Part shown: one piece after another, positions 55,531 through 64,000 of the stretch
Position numbering within the stretch: the stretch's first letter is position 1
Layout: every line of letters begins with the position of its first letter
Assembly: GCA_913060505.1 (NCBI GenBank)
Contig: CAJXRQ010000016.1
Span: 1-64,000, forward strand
Length of the DNA: 64,000 nt
Reading direction: 5' to 3'
Origin: an uncultured Desulfovibrio sp.
GTDB taxonomy: Bacteria; Desulfobacterota; Desulfovibrionia; Desulfovibrionales; Desulfovibrionaceae
Made by a program: the position numbers and the translations under genes
The notes under the pieces: generated by a model
What the model was told of the DNA's origin: nothing
The model's input: only the letters and a program-made list of their open reading frames with translations
The model's database searches: none

Positions 55531-56199
55531 TCACACAGTTGCCTGCCGGACAGCCCTTAGTACGGCATCCTGCCCCAAACGCCGGAGTAATGCACTGGTC
55601 CGTTCCCGTTTCTTGCCGTTTTCCCGATAAAAGACCAAGGCCCGGCCGATGGCGGCGAGAGTCTCTTCCCGGGAGAGCTCTTGCCCCAGCAAAACACCGG
55701 GGCCAGCTTTACTTGTGGCACAACCGCCAAAATAGACATCCCAGCCTTCGGTTCTGCCCACCAAACCAATATCGCGGACAAAGCTCAGTCCACAGGCCAT
55801 TCCGCAACCGGACACTCCTGTTTTGACCTTGAACGGATACGGCCCGTTTGCTTTAATCACAGACAACAATTGTTCGGACATCTCACGAGTAGCCTGCTTG
55901 CCGAATCGGCATAACTCGCCGCCGGAGCAGACGGACATACCGGGAGGACACTTGGGAATGGAGGTTCCCATCATGGCAACAATCTCGTCAAGCCGAGCCT
56001 CGGGCACGCCCTCCAAATTCATCCTTTGCCCTGTGGTGGCACGCAAACTTACTCCTGGACAAACTTCCATTATATCCAGCACTCGTCGCGTCATGGCAGG
56101 CGTCAATAGTCCCTGATCAAGGCACAATCGCAAGGCATACGTTCCGTTTTTGCGTTGAACCGGCATAACAGCCAGAGATTCCGCAACCTCTTCGCTCAT
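55531..56199 (-). CDS. Small assimilatory-type sulfite reductase-like protein
   Basis: The product is 222 residues from ATG 56199 behind AGGAG. It is a single nitrite/sulfite reductase half-domain: LRATTGQRMNLEGVPEARLDEI (ferredoxin-like part) and a siroheme/[4Fe-4S] site with CSGGELC (C-x5-C) and GCGMACG (C-x3-C), followed by DIGLVGRTEGWDVYFGGCA. Length and layout match the low-molecular-weight assimilatory-type sulfite reductase known from Desulfovibrio vulgaris (about 220 residues), a monomeric six-electron enzyme of unclear role in the cell. Nitrite reduction is an alternative. It is a single-gene unit. Confidence 0.88.
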   Translation of the reverse strand: MSEEVAESLAVMPVQRKNGTYALRLCLDQGLLTPAMTRRVLDIMEVCPGVSLRATTGQRMNLEGVPEARLDEIVAMMGTSIPKCPPGMSVCSGGELCRFGKQATREMSEQLLSVIKANGPYPFKVKTGVSGCGMACGLSFVRDIGLVGRTEGWDVYFGGCATSKAGPGVLLGQELSREETLAAIGRALVFYRENGKKRERTSALLRRLGQDAVLRAVRQATV

Positions 56200-56325
56200 T
56201 AGTGGTCTCCTGTATTCTGTTGTTTTGTGCCCAAGCAATTACAATTCAATCCGATCTGAATCAAATACAAATATGACAAAACAATGCTGATGCGCCGCAA
56301 TCAATTCTCAAGGATATAAAACAAG

Positions 56326-56901
56326 TCACTCGATAACGATGTCCAGGTTGGCAAGCAAAGAAACAGCCTCAGGCAAGGAAAAACGTGTTTGTTTCAGAAT
56401 ATTGGTCTCTGCATTGACATAATAGTTACGGGAAGTCCTGAAGTCCGCGTAGCTCAAATCGGTTCTGTAAAATTGGCTTTCCGCCAAATCGCAATCGTCA
56501 AAGACGGCCCTTTGCAAATTGCAATTGTAAAAGGACGCACTACCCAACACGCAGGATGAAAAAACAAGCTTCTTCAGATTCATGTCGGTAAAGGCGTTAT
56601 TGCCCATGTTGCACCCCGAGTAGGAAGCGGAAAAGAAACCACCGGGGCTGCTCCAGTCAATGCCCAACAGCTTGCAATTCGTAAACCGTACCCCTGTAAA
56701 AACTGACCCCACGATCTCCAGAAGCGACAGATTGCAGTCAACGAATTCGCACTCATCAAAAACACACTCCACCAAACGTGTTGCCTGAAACGATGAGTTC
56801 CTGAAAACACATCCGTAAAACGTACATTGCTCAAGAATTTCGGTACAATCTTTCTGATCAAAAAGCTCTCGTTCATAGCTGTGATCGTTCTGAAAAAGCA
56901 T
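56326..56901 (-). CDS. Pentapeptide-repeat protein
   Basis: The product is 191 residues from ATG 56901 (MLFQNDHSYERELFD). The repeats follow the A(D/N)LXX pattern with phenylalanine or leucine at the centre: CTFYGCVFRNSSFQATRL, CVFDECEFVDCNLSLLEI, NNAFTDMNLKKLVFSSCVL, CNLQRAVFDDCDLAESQF, TDLSYADF. This gives a right-handed square beta-helix of about seven to eight turns, with Cys frequent on the faces. Some such proteins (Qnr, MfpA) mimic DNA and protect gyrase; most are unassigned. The region to the next gene (56902-57134) shows no other feature. Confidence 0.85.
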   Translation of the reverse strand: MLFQNDHSYERELFDQKDCTEILEQCTFYGCVFRNSSFQATRLVECVFDECEFVDCNLSLLEIVGSVFTGVRFTNCKLLGIDWSSPGGFFSASYSGCNMGNNAFTDMNLKKLVFSSCVLGSASFYNCNLQRAVFDDCDLAESQFYRTDLSYADFRTSRNYYVNAETNILKQTRFSLPEAVSLLANLDIVIE

Positions 56902-57134
56902 GTTCACATCACCACTTTTTAAAATTAAAAACTCCAACCCGGATTTATTACGTGCCAAGCCCAAAAAGTCCAACGCACTTTCCCTGGCTGACCACGTTTG
57001 CAAACATGAAACAGATATTCCTGCGAAGCCTTGGAATTACCTCTCAATAAGGGGATAATAATATCACCACCATTGCACGAAGTATAATGATCAACATAAG
57101 ATGAACCAGTAAATACCGCACTGCGAGGCATACA

Positions 57135-59432
57135 ATGTTTGAGTTAGAGCGCATACAAACCCAACTCAAAATTGTTGCACGGGGTATTTCCTGCGAATTG
57201 GACCGGGTGGAAGACATCCTCCATTATCTTGCCTGTCTTTCCCACACCCTTTTCCAACTCAATCCCCATGACGGAAAAGCCATAGACGCATGGCTTCAAA
57301 AGGATCAATTCGGAGTTGATGAAGACGGCTTCTACCAAAGCCTGCCACACCTTGAGGCATGCCGTAACGGCCACTTGCCGGAGGAAACGCTGAGTTTTTC
57401 ATGGCCCATGGAGAAGCAACACGATGCAGACGCTCGGTATCGCCTTTTCTGTCACCGGGACATGGGACCGATTCTCATGGCATTGCACCATCGATTGCCC
57501 GGCGCGGTCTGGATATACTACCAGGACATAACCGGCACGGCACTGCAATATCCTTTTATAGATCAGATAACGGCCATCACCCCGGATTTTCAATGGTCCG
57601 AGTACCATACTTACCGTTCCGTAGCCCCGGAAGCCAACCCGGAACGCAAAGTCCGCTGGTCTCCTCCTCATATAGATTATGCAGGCCAGGGTCTCATTCT
57701 GGCAGGCTCCATCCCCATTTATGTCGATGATGAATTCGTTGGGCTTTGGAGTATCGATCTTGTTGTGGACACCCTGATTCGACCATTGGTCCTGACACCC
57801 ACAAGAGAAGCCCAACTCACATGCGTGGTGCAACGGGACGGACAGGTTATCGCCAGTAGCCACGGAATCTTTGTTGAAAACATGGAAAAGGGAGAACTGT
57901 CACTTATCCCGTTCAAGGAACTCCATGAAGCCTTTGCTCAACTGGATCTTGCTGAACTGTTTGATCAGCGAACGGGGTACACAGTAATAACCAATGCAAA
58001 CCAGTATTTCCTTTACTGGGTGTGCCTGAACGCAACAAACTGGATGTGCATGACGGTCCTGCCCAAGGATGCGCTTTTTGAAGCTGCCAAGGAACGCTTC
58101 CGGCAGGCATTCGACAAACTGGGGCAAGGCGAATTCAACACGGCTCTGGGTATTGAACAACTCCCCAAGGAACTACTGGACATTGGCAGAGCATACAACG
58201 AAATGGTCAGCAAACTGAACCTCACGCATGAACAGTTGCTGCAAAAGCAAACGGAACTGAAGGATCAAAAAGCCAAGGCAGAATCCGCCAACCATGCCAA
58301 AACCATTTTTCTGGCAAACATGAGCCATGAGCTGAGAACTCCATTGAATGGTATTATCGGCATGCACCACCTCCTCAACACTACCCAGCTTGATGGGGAA
58401 CAAAAAGAATATGTCGAACTGGCTGAACAGTCGGCAGAACGGCTGGCGGTCCTGCTCGGCGACATTCTGGATCTGACAAAAGTAGAATCAGGCATGTTCG
58501 GTTTAACGGAAAAGCCGTTTGAACTGCAGGAATGTCTCTTCTTTGTCGAAAAACTGTTCGGTCCTGCATGCCAACAAAAAGGGTTGGCGTTTGAAATCTC
58601 CACAGATGAGATGCTGGAAAACCACCTGACAGGCGATCCGGTTCGCGTTCAGCAAATTTTGAACAATCTGGTCGGCAATGCCGTCAAATTTACAGATAAA
58701 GGACACGTGCGTCTGACAGCGTACCCTCTTTCAAGCAACACCGCTGACAGCTACAGAATCATGTTCTCCATTTCCGACACGGGCATTGGGATTCGGGAGG
58801 ATGAAATCGATCCTCTTTTCGAAGCGTTCACGCAGGTGGATGAAGGCTTTGAGCGCAAATATCAAGGTGCTGGATTGGGATTATCCATCGTCAGACAACT
58901 TGTACGACTGATGGGTGGCAGTATGGTGGTTGAAAGCGATCCGGGACATGGATCCACTTTCAACGTCTGTTTACCGTTTAAAGTAGCAAAGACGACTGAA
59001 CCGAAATCAGCCATGGCGGAAACCATTCTCCTCAATGATACGGCAGAACATTCAATACTGTTGGTGGAAGATGACAAGATTAATCGGCTGGCAGTCCAGT
59101 CCCTGCTGCGAAAAGCAGGCTACCGTGTTGATAGCGTTGAGAACGGAAAGGAAGCGCTCGCCCAACTTCCCGAACAACATTATTCCTTGATCCTGATGGA
59201 TATCCAGATGCCGGTCATGGACGGAGTCTCGGCCATCAAGGCCATTCGGGCAGGCAAATCAGGAAATCAGCACACCGGAATTCCTATCGTAGCTCTCACG
59301 GCGTTTGCCTCTGAAGAGGACAAAAAAACCTTTATTCAGGCCGGAGCCGATGATTACCTGCCAAAGCCAATGGACATCGACAGGCTATCCTCCACAATCA
59401 ACCGTTTGCTGTCCAGCAGCAGCGAACACTAA
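57135..59432 (+). CDS. Hybrid histidine kinase with a Cache-like sensor and no membrane anchor
   Basis: This protein has 765 residues. The N-terminal 325 residues resemble the extracytoplasmic Cache domains of chemoreceptors ([62 protein letters not shown]), but I see neither signal peptide nor membrane helix on either side. A coiled coil leads to HisKA with His398 ([16 protein letters not shown]), the ATPase ([18 protein letters not shown]) and a canonical receiver ([29 protein letters not shown]). There is no Hpt. GAGG precedes the ATG. Either the sensor works in the cytoplasm or the start lies elsewhere; no upstream in-frame membrane segment is available. Confidence 0.9.
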   Translation: MFELERIQTQLKIVARGISCELDRVEDILHYLACLSHTLFQLNPHDGKAIDAWLQKDQFGVDEDGFYQSLPHLEACRNGHLPEETLSFSWPMEKQHDADARYRLFCHRDMGPILMALHHRLPGAVWIYYQDITGTALQYPFIDQITAITPDFQWSEYHTYRSVAPEANPERKVRWSPPHIDYAGQGLILAGSIPIYVDDEFVGLWSIDLVVDTLIRPLVLTPTREAQLTCVVQRDGQVIASSHGIFVENMEKGELSLIPFKELHEAFAQLDLAELFDQRTGYTVITNANQYFLYWVCLNATNWMCMTVLPKDALFEAAKERFRQAFDKLGQGEFNTALGIEQLPKELLDIGRAYNEMVSKLNLTHEQLLQKQTELKDQKAKAESANHAKTIFLANMSHELRTPLNGIIGMHHLLNTTQLDGEQKEYVELAEQSAERLAVLLGDILDLTKVESGMFGLTEKPFELQECLFFVEKLFGPACQQKGLAFEISTDEMLENHLTGDPVRVQQILNNLVGNAVKFTDKGHVRLTAYPLSSNTADSYRIMFSISDTGIGIREDEIDPLFEAFTQVDEGFERKYQGAGLGLSIVRQLVRLMGGSMVVESDPGHGSTFNVCLPFKVAKTTEPKSAMAETILLNDTAEHSILLVEDDKINRLAVQSLLRKAGYRVDSVENGKEALAQLPEQHYSLILMDIQMPVMDGVSAIKAIRAGKSGNQHTGIPIVALTAFASEEDKKTFIQAGADDYLPKPMDIDRLSSTINRLLSSSSEH

Positions 59433-59893
59433 TCCTTTGCCCCTCATAAAAACATTCGGCAAGGTCCATCACCCTGCGGCTTTGCTCAGAGTGAATAATT
59501 TTGTACCGCAATACGCCGCTAACCGTTATCCCGGGCGCTAACGGTTAACGGGTTTGCCTTCGCCACAAAAAAATCAACAGAACAGTAAAGAGACCTGTTC
59601 CAACATCCCGCCCCCCTCTCCATAAACAATTTACTGCCTCTTTATCCATAGCTACCCGTGCACTCATTCCCGCAGCATTTCCACAGAAGCCTCAAACAAA
59701 CGTTTGCCTACGGCACTGCACCAGAAAAAAGCCTCTTCTCCATTTCACGCAACACAATCTCTCACATTATAACCTGCCTTCTCCACTTTTCCCTTGCATA
59801 TATTTGCATTCTTCTATCTAAGGTTGGAGTAGAGAAGCCTCTTCTCTTGTTCATTCTCCAATCTGTGTTTTTCCTCTTGCCATGGTGGTGAAT
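59433..59893 (+). other. Long leader of the glycogen operon (about 460 bases) without a gene
   Basis: No convincing coding frame is present. The region contains the inverted repeat listed at 59520, a small hairpin AGAGAAG-CCT-CTTCTCT (59831-59847) about 47 bases before the start, and the 10-mer GCCTCTTCTC at both 59731 and 59837. Pyrimidine-rich sequence dominates from 59740 to 59880. Confidence 0.5.
59520..59547. repeat. Inverted repeat upstream of the glycogen genes
   Basis: TAACCGTTA (59520-59528) and TAACGGTTA (59539-59547) are exact complements separated by 10 GC-rich bases. It may be an operator or, as RNA, a hairpin without a U run behind the kinase gene. Confidence 0.55.
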
Positions 59894-61852
59894 ATGTTAC
59901 GAATTCATAGGGTTGCGTGCGTCAACACCGAGACGGCGACACGCAAGGAATGGCTGGATACCAACGGGCTTGGCGGGTACGCATCCAGTACGATCATCAA
60001 TTGCCACACGCGCAAATACCACGGACTGCTGGTTGCTGCGCTCAAAAAGCCTCGTGGCCGTTACGTACTGCTCTCAAAAGTGGAAACGTCAGTCACGGAC
60101 GGGGAAAGAGAGTTCTTCCTTTCCACCAACAAATATCCCGGTGTCTACCATCCGACGGGGCACCAGTTTGTGGAAGGCTTTGAACAGGATCTCTATCCCG
60201 CGGTAACCTATCGCATCGGCGATGCCCTGATCCGGAAAACAATACTCATGGTTCATGGACGCAACACGGTACTGCTCTGCTATGAGTTGCTGGAAGGCAG
60301 GATCAAACCAACGTTACGCATTCGCCCACTGTTGGCATACCGTGACGTTCATCAGTTGACGTCCGAAAACCTTTTCCTGCGCCCAAAGACATTCCCGGAA
60401 AAAAACGGCTGCATAATCGAACCGTATGAAGGCATGCCGCCACTGCATATGGGCACCAGCCGGACTTCAACATTCTTCCCCGGCCCCAGATGGATGCGGA
60501 ATGTGGAATATCTTGAAGAACGCAGACGGGGGTTCGACTATCAGGAAGACCTCTTTTGTCCGGGTATGTTTGAAATGGAACTGAATAAGGGCAAACCGGT
60601 CATATTCGCGGCATCAACGGAACGTTTGGGAGATCTCTCCAAACTCCGCAAAAAGGAAATCAAACGCCGCGAATCCCTATACGAAAATTGCCGGGACCGC
60701 AGCAAGTGCGTACGCGAAATGCAATACGCAGGAGGTCAGTTTCTGATTCGCAATGCTTCGGACTTTGCCTCTGTGGTTGCAGGATACCAATGGTTTGGAG
60801 AATGGGGACGAGACACAATGATCGCCCTGCCCGGCCTGACATTCCATAGCGGCAGGCAGGCTTTTGGCGAGGAAGTGCTCACCTCCTATGCAAAGCTGGA
60901 AAAAGGCGGACTCCTTCCCAATTATCTGGACCAGAAATCGGAGCATCTGGCATACAATTCCGTGGACGCTTCCCTGTGGTTTTTCTGGACCGTGCAGGAA
61001 TACCTGAAAACGGGCGGAAACAGGGAATTTGTTCGCAAAAAAATACTGCCGGCCCTGCAACGAATCATCCAGGCGCATCTGGATAACAAGGTGCCCTTAT
61101 GCGGCATTGATGCTGATGGCCTTTTGCATGCGGGCAATGAAAACACCCAGCTTACATGGATGGATGCGCAGGCCTACGGCAAACCGGTAACACCACGCCA
61201 CGGGGCCGCAGTGGAAATCAATGCCCTGTGGTATAATGCATTGTGCTTCTATCTGGAACAGATGGATGGCAAAAAACATAAACTTGTCGACCGCGCCAGA
61301 GAAGCAGCAAACCGCCTGGCCGCAAACTTCACCAACAGGTTCTGGAATCCGGAAGACAATTGTCTTTGCGACGTGGTCAACCACGAAGGGCGAGACTGCT
61401 CCATCCGCCCAAATCAGATTTTCGCGGTTTCTCTGCCACATTCCATGCTGACCATGGAGGAAATGCGAACCGTCGTATCCTGCGTACAGGATCATCTGCT
61501 GACGCCTTTCGGGCTGCGCACTCTTTCCCCGCGCAATCCGGCTTACATTCCATTTTACCGTGGCAGCCCTGATGACCGCGATTCGGCTTATCACCAAGGC
61601 ATTGTCTGGCCGTGGCTGGCTGGACATTTTGGTGAGGCCATGATGCGCCAGACAAAGGACAGAAAGGCTACCAAAGACTTCTTACGCAAGTTTTTCAAGC
61701 CCATCCTGCGTTCATTCCCGGAGGACTACGGAATCGCATCAATACCGGAAATCTACACGGGGAACCCGCCGCACGAACCCAACGGCTGCATGGCCCAGGC
61801 GTGGAGCGTGGCGGAATCCGTACGACTCAACAAATTGCTGGGAGGCCGATAA
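59894..61852 (+). CDS. Glycogen debranching enzyme (GH133, amylo-alpha-1,6-glucosidase)
   Basis: The protein is 652 residues from ATG 59894 behind GGTGGTGA; an ATG at 59882 is a second possibility. The N-terminal domain has EWLDTNGLGGYASSTIINCHTRKYHGLLVA, a hallmark of the bacterial/archaeal debranching family. The (alpha/alpha)6 catalytic domain shows YQWFGEWGRDTMIALPGLT, NSVDASLWFFWTVQEYL, LTWMDAQAYGKPVTPRHGAAVEINALWYNAL and the C-terminal RDSAYHQGIVWPWLAGHF. It removes alpha-1,6 branches from glycogen. It abuts the glycosyltransferase gene, whose ATG follows the stop directly. Confidence 0.94.
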   Translation: MLRIHRVACVNTETATRKEWLDTNGLGGYASSTIINCHTRKYHGLLVAALKKPRGRYVLLSKVETSVTDGEREFFLSTNKYPGVYHPTGHQFVEGFEQDLYPAVTYRIGDALIRKTILMVHGRNTVLLCYELLEGRIKPTLRIRPLLAYRDVHQLTSENLFLRPKTFPEKNGCIIEPYEGMPPLHMGTSRTSTFFPGPRWMRNVEYLEERRRGFDYQEDLFCPGMFEMELNKGKPVIFAASTERLGDLSKLRKKEIKRRESLYENCRDRSKCVREMQYAGGQFLIRNASDFASVVAGYQWFGEWGRDTMIALPGLTFHSGRQAFGEEVLTSYAKLEKGGLLPNYLDQKSEHLAYNSVDASLWFFWTVQEYLKTGGNREFVRKKILPALQRIIQAHLDNKVPLCGIDADGLLHAGNENTQLTWMDAQAYGKPVTPRHGAAVEINALWYNALCFYLEQMDGKKHKLVDRAREAANRLAANFTNRFWNPEDNCLCDVVNHEGRDCSIRPNQIFAVSLPHSMLTMEEMRTVVSCVQDHLLTPFGLRTLSPRNPAYIPFYRGSPDDRDSAYHQGIVWPWLAGHFGEAMMRQTKDRKATKDFLRKFFKPILRSFPEDYGIASIPEIYTGNPPHEPNGCMAQAWSVAESVRLNKLLGGR

Positions 61853-63136
61853 ATGCGCGTTTTCATGTTCGGGTGGGAGTTCCCGCCCTTCATTTCCGGT
61901 GGTCTTGGCACGGCCTGCCTCGGCCTGACCAAAGGGCTGGCACAGCATAACGTGGACGTCACCTTTGTACTTCCACGCATGGAGTCGAATGAGGAAGGCA
62001 GGCATCTCACCCTGTTAGGAGCCAATCAGATCCACGCAAAGGTAGGTATCCAAGACATCCGCGAACTTCGCGAGCGGGTTAAAATGCTTGAAGTTCTTTC
62101 CCCGTTGCGCCCGTATATCACGGACACGGAGTATCAAAGCATCGTGCAAAAGGAACTGTTAAGTTCAGAGGCCGTGTTGTCCATGGACGAGCAGGATTTT
62201 TCCGGCGGCTACGGCTCAAACCTCATGGCCGAAATCGTTCGATACAGCCTGATCTGCGCGCATCTTGCGCATAAGGAAGACTTTGACGTCATTCATGCGC
62301 ACGACTGGATGACGGCACCGGCCGGCATGGAAGCCAAACGGGTTTCGGGAAAACCGCTTGTCATGCACGCCCACGCGCTGGAATTCGACCGCAGCGGCGA
62401 ACACGTCAACCAGCAGATATATGATATCGAACGGGCCGGTTTCGAAGCGGCGGACCGCATCATTGCGGTGAGTCACTTCACCAAGGATACCATCGTCAAA
62501 CGATACGCCATTGACCCGGCCAAAATAACTGTGGTGCACAACGCCGTGTCCAAAGAACGCAGGCTGGGCCAACTACGGGTGGAAAAGCCATTCAGGGAAA
62601 AGCTGGTGCTTTTTCTTGGGCGCATAACCTTCCAGAAAGGTCCGGATTACTTTGTGGAAGCAGCAGCCAAAGTGATAAAAAAACAACCGAACGTGCGCTT
62701 TGCCATGGCCGGTTCCGGCGACATGTTCAACCGCATGGTGGAACGCATGGCGGAATTGCGCATTGCGGACAAATTCCATTTCCTGGGCTTTGTTCGAGGC
62801 ACGGATGTGGAACGCATTTATGCAATGAGTGATCTCTATGTTATGCCCAGTGTATCCGAACCCTTTGGCATAACGCCACTGGAAGCTATGGTCTATAATG
62901 TCCCCGCCATCGTATCCAAACAGTCAGGTGTAGCTGAAATGCTGGATGGAGCGGTAAAAATTGACTTCTGGGATGTTGACCGTCTGGCCGACGAAATTCT
63001 TGATCTTCTTGATAACAAGGAGCGGGCTGATCAAATCGTGCAACAGGGATTGGAAACACTGAAACGCACCAAATGGGAAATCGCAGCCGAACATGTTCTT
63101 AACGTATACCGTGAACTCGCAGGAGGCTGGAGATGA
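61853..63136 (+). CDS. GT4 glycosyltransferase, glycogen-synthase-like
   Basis: This protein has 427 residues. The N-terminal domain starts MFGWEFPPFISGGLGTACLGL, the nucleotide-sugar loop of GT4/GT5 synthases. DFDVIHAHDWMTAPAG follows, and the C-terminal domain has LFLGRITFQKGPDYFVEAA and the E-x7-E motif SEPFGITPLEAMVYN. It probably extends alpha-glucan from UDP- or ADP-glucose, given its place between a debranching enzyme and a GH57 amylase; trehalose or other glycosyl transfer is possible. GGAGG lies in the end of the preceding gene. Its stop overlaps the GH57 start (ATGA), so all three are coupled. Confidence 0.92.
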   Translation: MRVFMFGWEFPPFISGGLGTACLGLTKGLAQHNVDVTFVLPRMESNEEGRHLTLLGANQIHAKVGIQDIRELRERVKMLEVLSPLRPYITDTEYQSIVQKELLSSEAVLSMDEQDFSGGYGSNLMAEIVRYSLICAHLAHKEDFDVIHAHDWMTAPAGMEAKRVSGKPLVMHAHALEFDRSGEHVNQQIYDIERAGFEAADRIIAVSHFTKDTIVKRYAIDPAKITVVHNAVSKERRLGQLRVEKPFREKLVLFLGRITFQKGPDYFVEAAAKVIKKQPNVRFAMAGSGDMFNRMVERMAELRIADKFHFLGFVRGTDVERIYAMSDLYVMPSVSEPFGITPLEAMVYNVPAIVSKQSGVAEMLDGAVKIDFWDVDRLADEILDLLDNKERADQIVQQGLETLKRTKWEIAAEHVLNVYRELAGGWR

Positions 63137-64000
63137 TATCCGTATGCTTCTACTTCCAGGTCCATCAACCCATGAGGCTGGACCAACGATACACATTCTT
63201 CGACATGGGCCGAAAACACCATTACCGTGATGATCGTGCAAATGCCGAAATTCTTCGCAAGGTCGCCCACAAATGCTACCTGCCCGCCAACAGACTCATG
63301 CTGGACCTGATTCGCGAATTTCAGGGAGACTTTCGCATCTCCTATTCCATCACGGGCGTTGCACTGGAACAATTTCAGGAATTCTGCCCCGAAGTATTGG
63401 ATACTTTTCGGGCACTTGCCGATACAGGATGCGTGGAATTCATTGCGGAGACATACTACCATTCCCTGTCCTTTCTCTTTTCGCGGGAGGAATTCAAAAG
63501 GCAAGTACGCAAACATCATGACGTCATGACCGAGTTGTTTGGCCGTGCTCCCACAGCCTTTCGCAATACCGAGCTTATTTACAACAACGAGCTCGCGAAG
63601 GAAGTGGAACGCATGGGGTACAAGACCATCCTGACAGAAGGAGCGGATCAGGTATTGGGCTGGAGAACGCCAAACTTCGTATACCAGCCAGCAGGCTGCG
63701 AAAAGATCAAGGCTCTGCTCAAAAATTACCGGCTTTCGGACGACGTCGCCTTCCGGTTCTCGGACCGCAACTGGGCTGAATGGCCGCTTACCACGGAAAA
63801 GTATGCCCGTTGGGTTCATGATGTGGCTGGCAGCGGCGAGGTCATCAACCTGTTCATGGATTACGAAACTATCGGAGAGCACCAGTGGGCGGACACCGGC
63901 ATTTTCGATTTTTTCCGGTCCCTGCCCCGCGCCATTCTGGCCCATCGGGATTTTCAGTTCCGCACCCCGACAGAAACAACGGCAAATCTCGACCCGGTAG
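63133..64000 (+). CDS. GH57 family alpha-amylase, 3' end missing
   Basis: The frame starts at ATG 63133, overlapping the previous stop, and runs open to the window end (289 codons). MISVCFYFQVHQPMRL at the N-terminus is the first conserved GH57 region. GCVEFIAETYYHSLSFLF is the second. FRNTELIYNN carries Glu147, the likely nucleophile, and FMDYETIGEHQW carries Asp243, the likely acid/base. The family barrel acts on alpha-1,4-glucans (amylase, glucanotransferase or branching activity). In this operon it completes a set of debranching, synthesis and cleavage enzymes for intracellular glycogen. The C-terminal domain lies beyond the window. Confidence 0.9.
   Translation, partial: MISVCFYFQVHQPMRLDQRYTFFDMGRKHHYRDDRANAEILRKVAHKCYLPANRLMLDLIREFQGDFRISYSITGVALEQFQEFCPEVLDTFRALADTGCVEFIAETYYHSLSFLFSREEFKRQVRKHHDVMTELFGRAPTAFRNTELIYNNELAKEVERMGYKTILTEGADQVLGWRTPNFVYQPAGCEKIKALLKNYRLSDDVAFRFSDRNWAEWPLTTEKYARWVHDVAGSGEVINLFMDYETIGEHQWADTGIFDFFRSLPRAILAHRDFQFRTPTETTANLDPV

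Noticed and set aside
59658-59891. A 77-codon hydrophobic open frame in the leader of the glycogen operon
   Set aside because: Its composition follows the pyrimidine-rich DNA, there is no ribosome binding site, and it overlaps the start of the debranching enzyme gene.
63031-63945. A 304-codon minus-strand frame at the right edge
   Set aside because: It is antisense to the GH57 gene, which has conserved catalytic motifs and an overlapping start with the gene before it.

Overview
The window looks like the chromosome of a sulfate-reducing bacterium of the Desulfovibrionaceae. Support comes from gene content rather than a marker gene: a small assimilatory-type sulfite reductase, a TPR protein and a DASS transporter of types I associate with Desulfovibrio, type III glutamine synthetase, a GH57/GH133/GT4 glycogen cluster, and a very high density of sensor kinases (seven histidine kinases, six receiver proteins without a DNA-binding domain, one receiver-diguanylate cyclase, one sigma-54 activator). 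No rRNA, tRNA, CRISPR array, insertion sequence or phage gene was seen.

Layout. 1-3.1 kb: end of a sialidase-like gene, a dienelactone-hydrolase-family gene, a TPR protein and a small orphan. 3.2-9.2 kb: a CHASE4-PAS-PAS protein with degenerate GGDEF and EAL domains, then a four-PAS/GAF histidine kinase. 9.2-10.7 kb: an RRM RNA-binding protein and a RarD-type permease. 10.8-18.7 kb: a CHASE hybrid kinase with Hpt followed by a receiver-diguanylate cyclase (minus strand), and divergently a periplasmic solute-binding protein paired with a TorS-like hybrid kinase. 18.7-20.9 kb: GNAT, CYTH, LysE-type exporter and an orphan. 21.3-30.3 kb: a complete galactose operon on the minus strand (galT-galK-lacI-type regulator-galM-ABC ATPase-sugar-binding protein-two permeases) with tandem LacI-type operators in front and a strong terminator behind. 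30.6-35.6 kb: a translationally coupled REC-HDOD and REC-degenerate HD-GYP pair, convergent with a multi-PAS kinase. 35.9-38.1 kb: glnN.

38.2-52.2 kb is the most interesting block. A membrane-bound sigma-54 activator with a GAFTEA loop and a winged-helix end is divergent from a Cache histidine kinase. That kinase has a near-perfect sigma-54 promoter. A perfect sigma-54 promoter then starts a nine-gene operon: receiver, receiver-CBS, DASS transporter with an inserted soluble domain, 55-residue membrane protein, Yip1-like membrane protein, receiver, a PEP-synthase-like phosphotransferase lacking the PEP-binding barrel, a second Cache kinase paralogous to the first, and a fourth receiver. Both promoters carry a nearly identical 13-base motif (ATTGCGCRACAAA) 50-57 bp upstream, a candidate binding site for the activator. 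None of the four receivers has a DNA-binding domain, so the phosphorelay probably acts on proteins (transporter, phosphotransferase). I infer that this is a coherent transport and signalling system whose substrate cannot be read from the sequence.

52.4-59.4 kb: a 1012-residue membrane protein of unknown family, the small sulfite reductase, a pentapeptide-repeat protein and a hybrid kinase whose sensor domain has no membrane anchor. 59.9-64 kb: a glycogen operon (GH133 debranching enzyme, GT4 glycosyltransferase, GH57 amylase cut by the window edge).

Start codons were moved from the longest open frame where a ribosome binding site or promoter argued for it. Domain limits are estimates made by eye.
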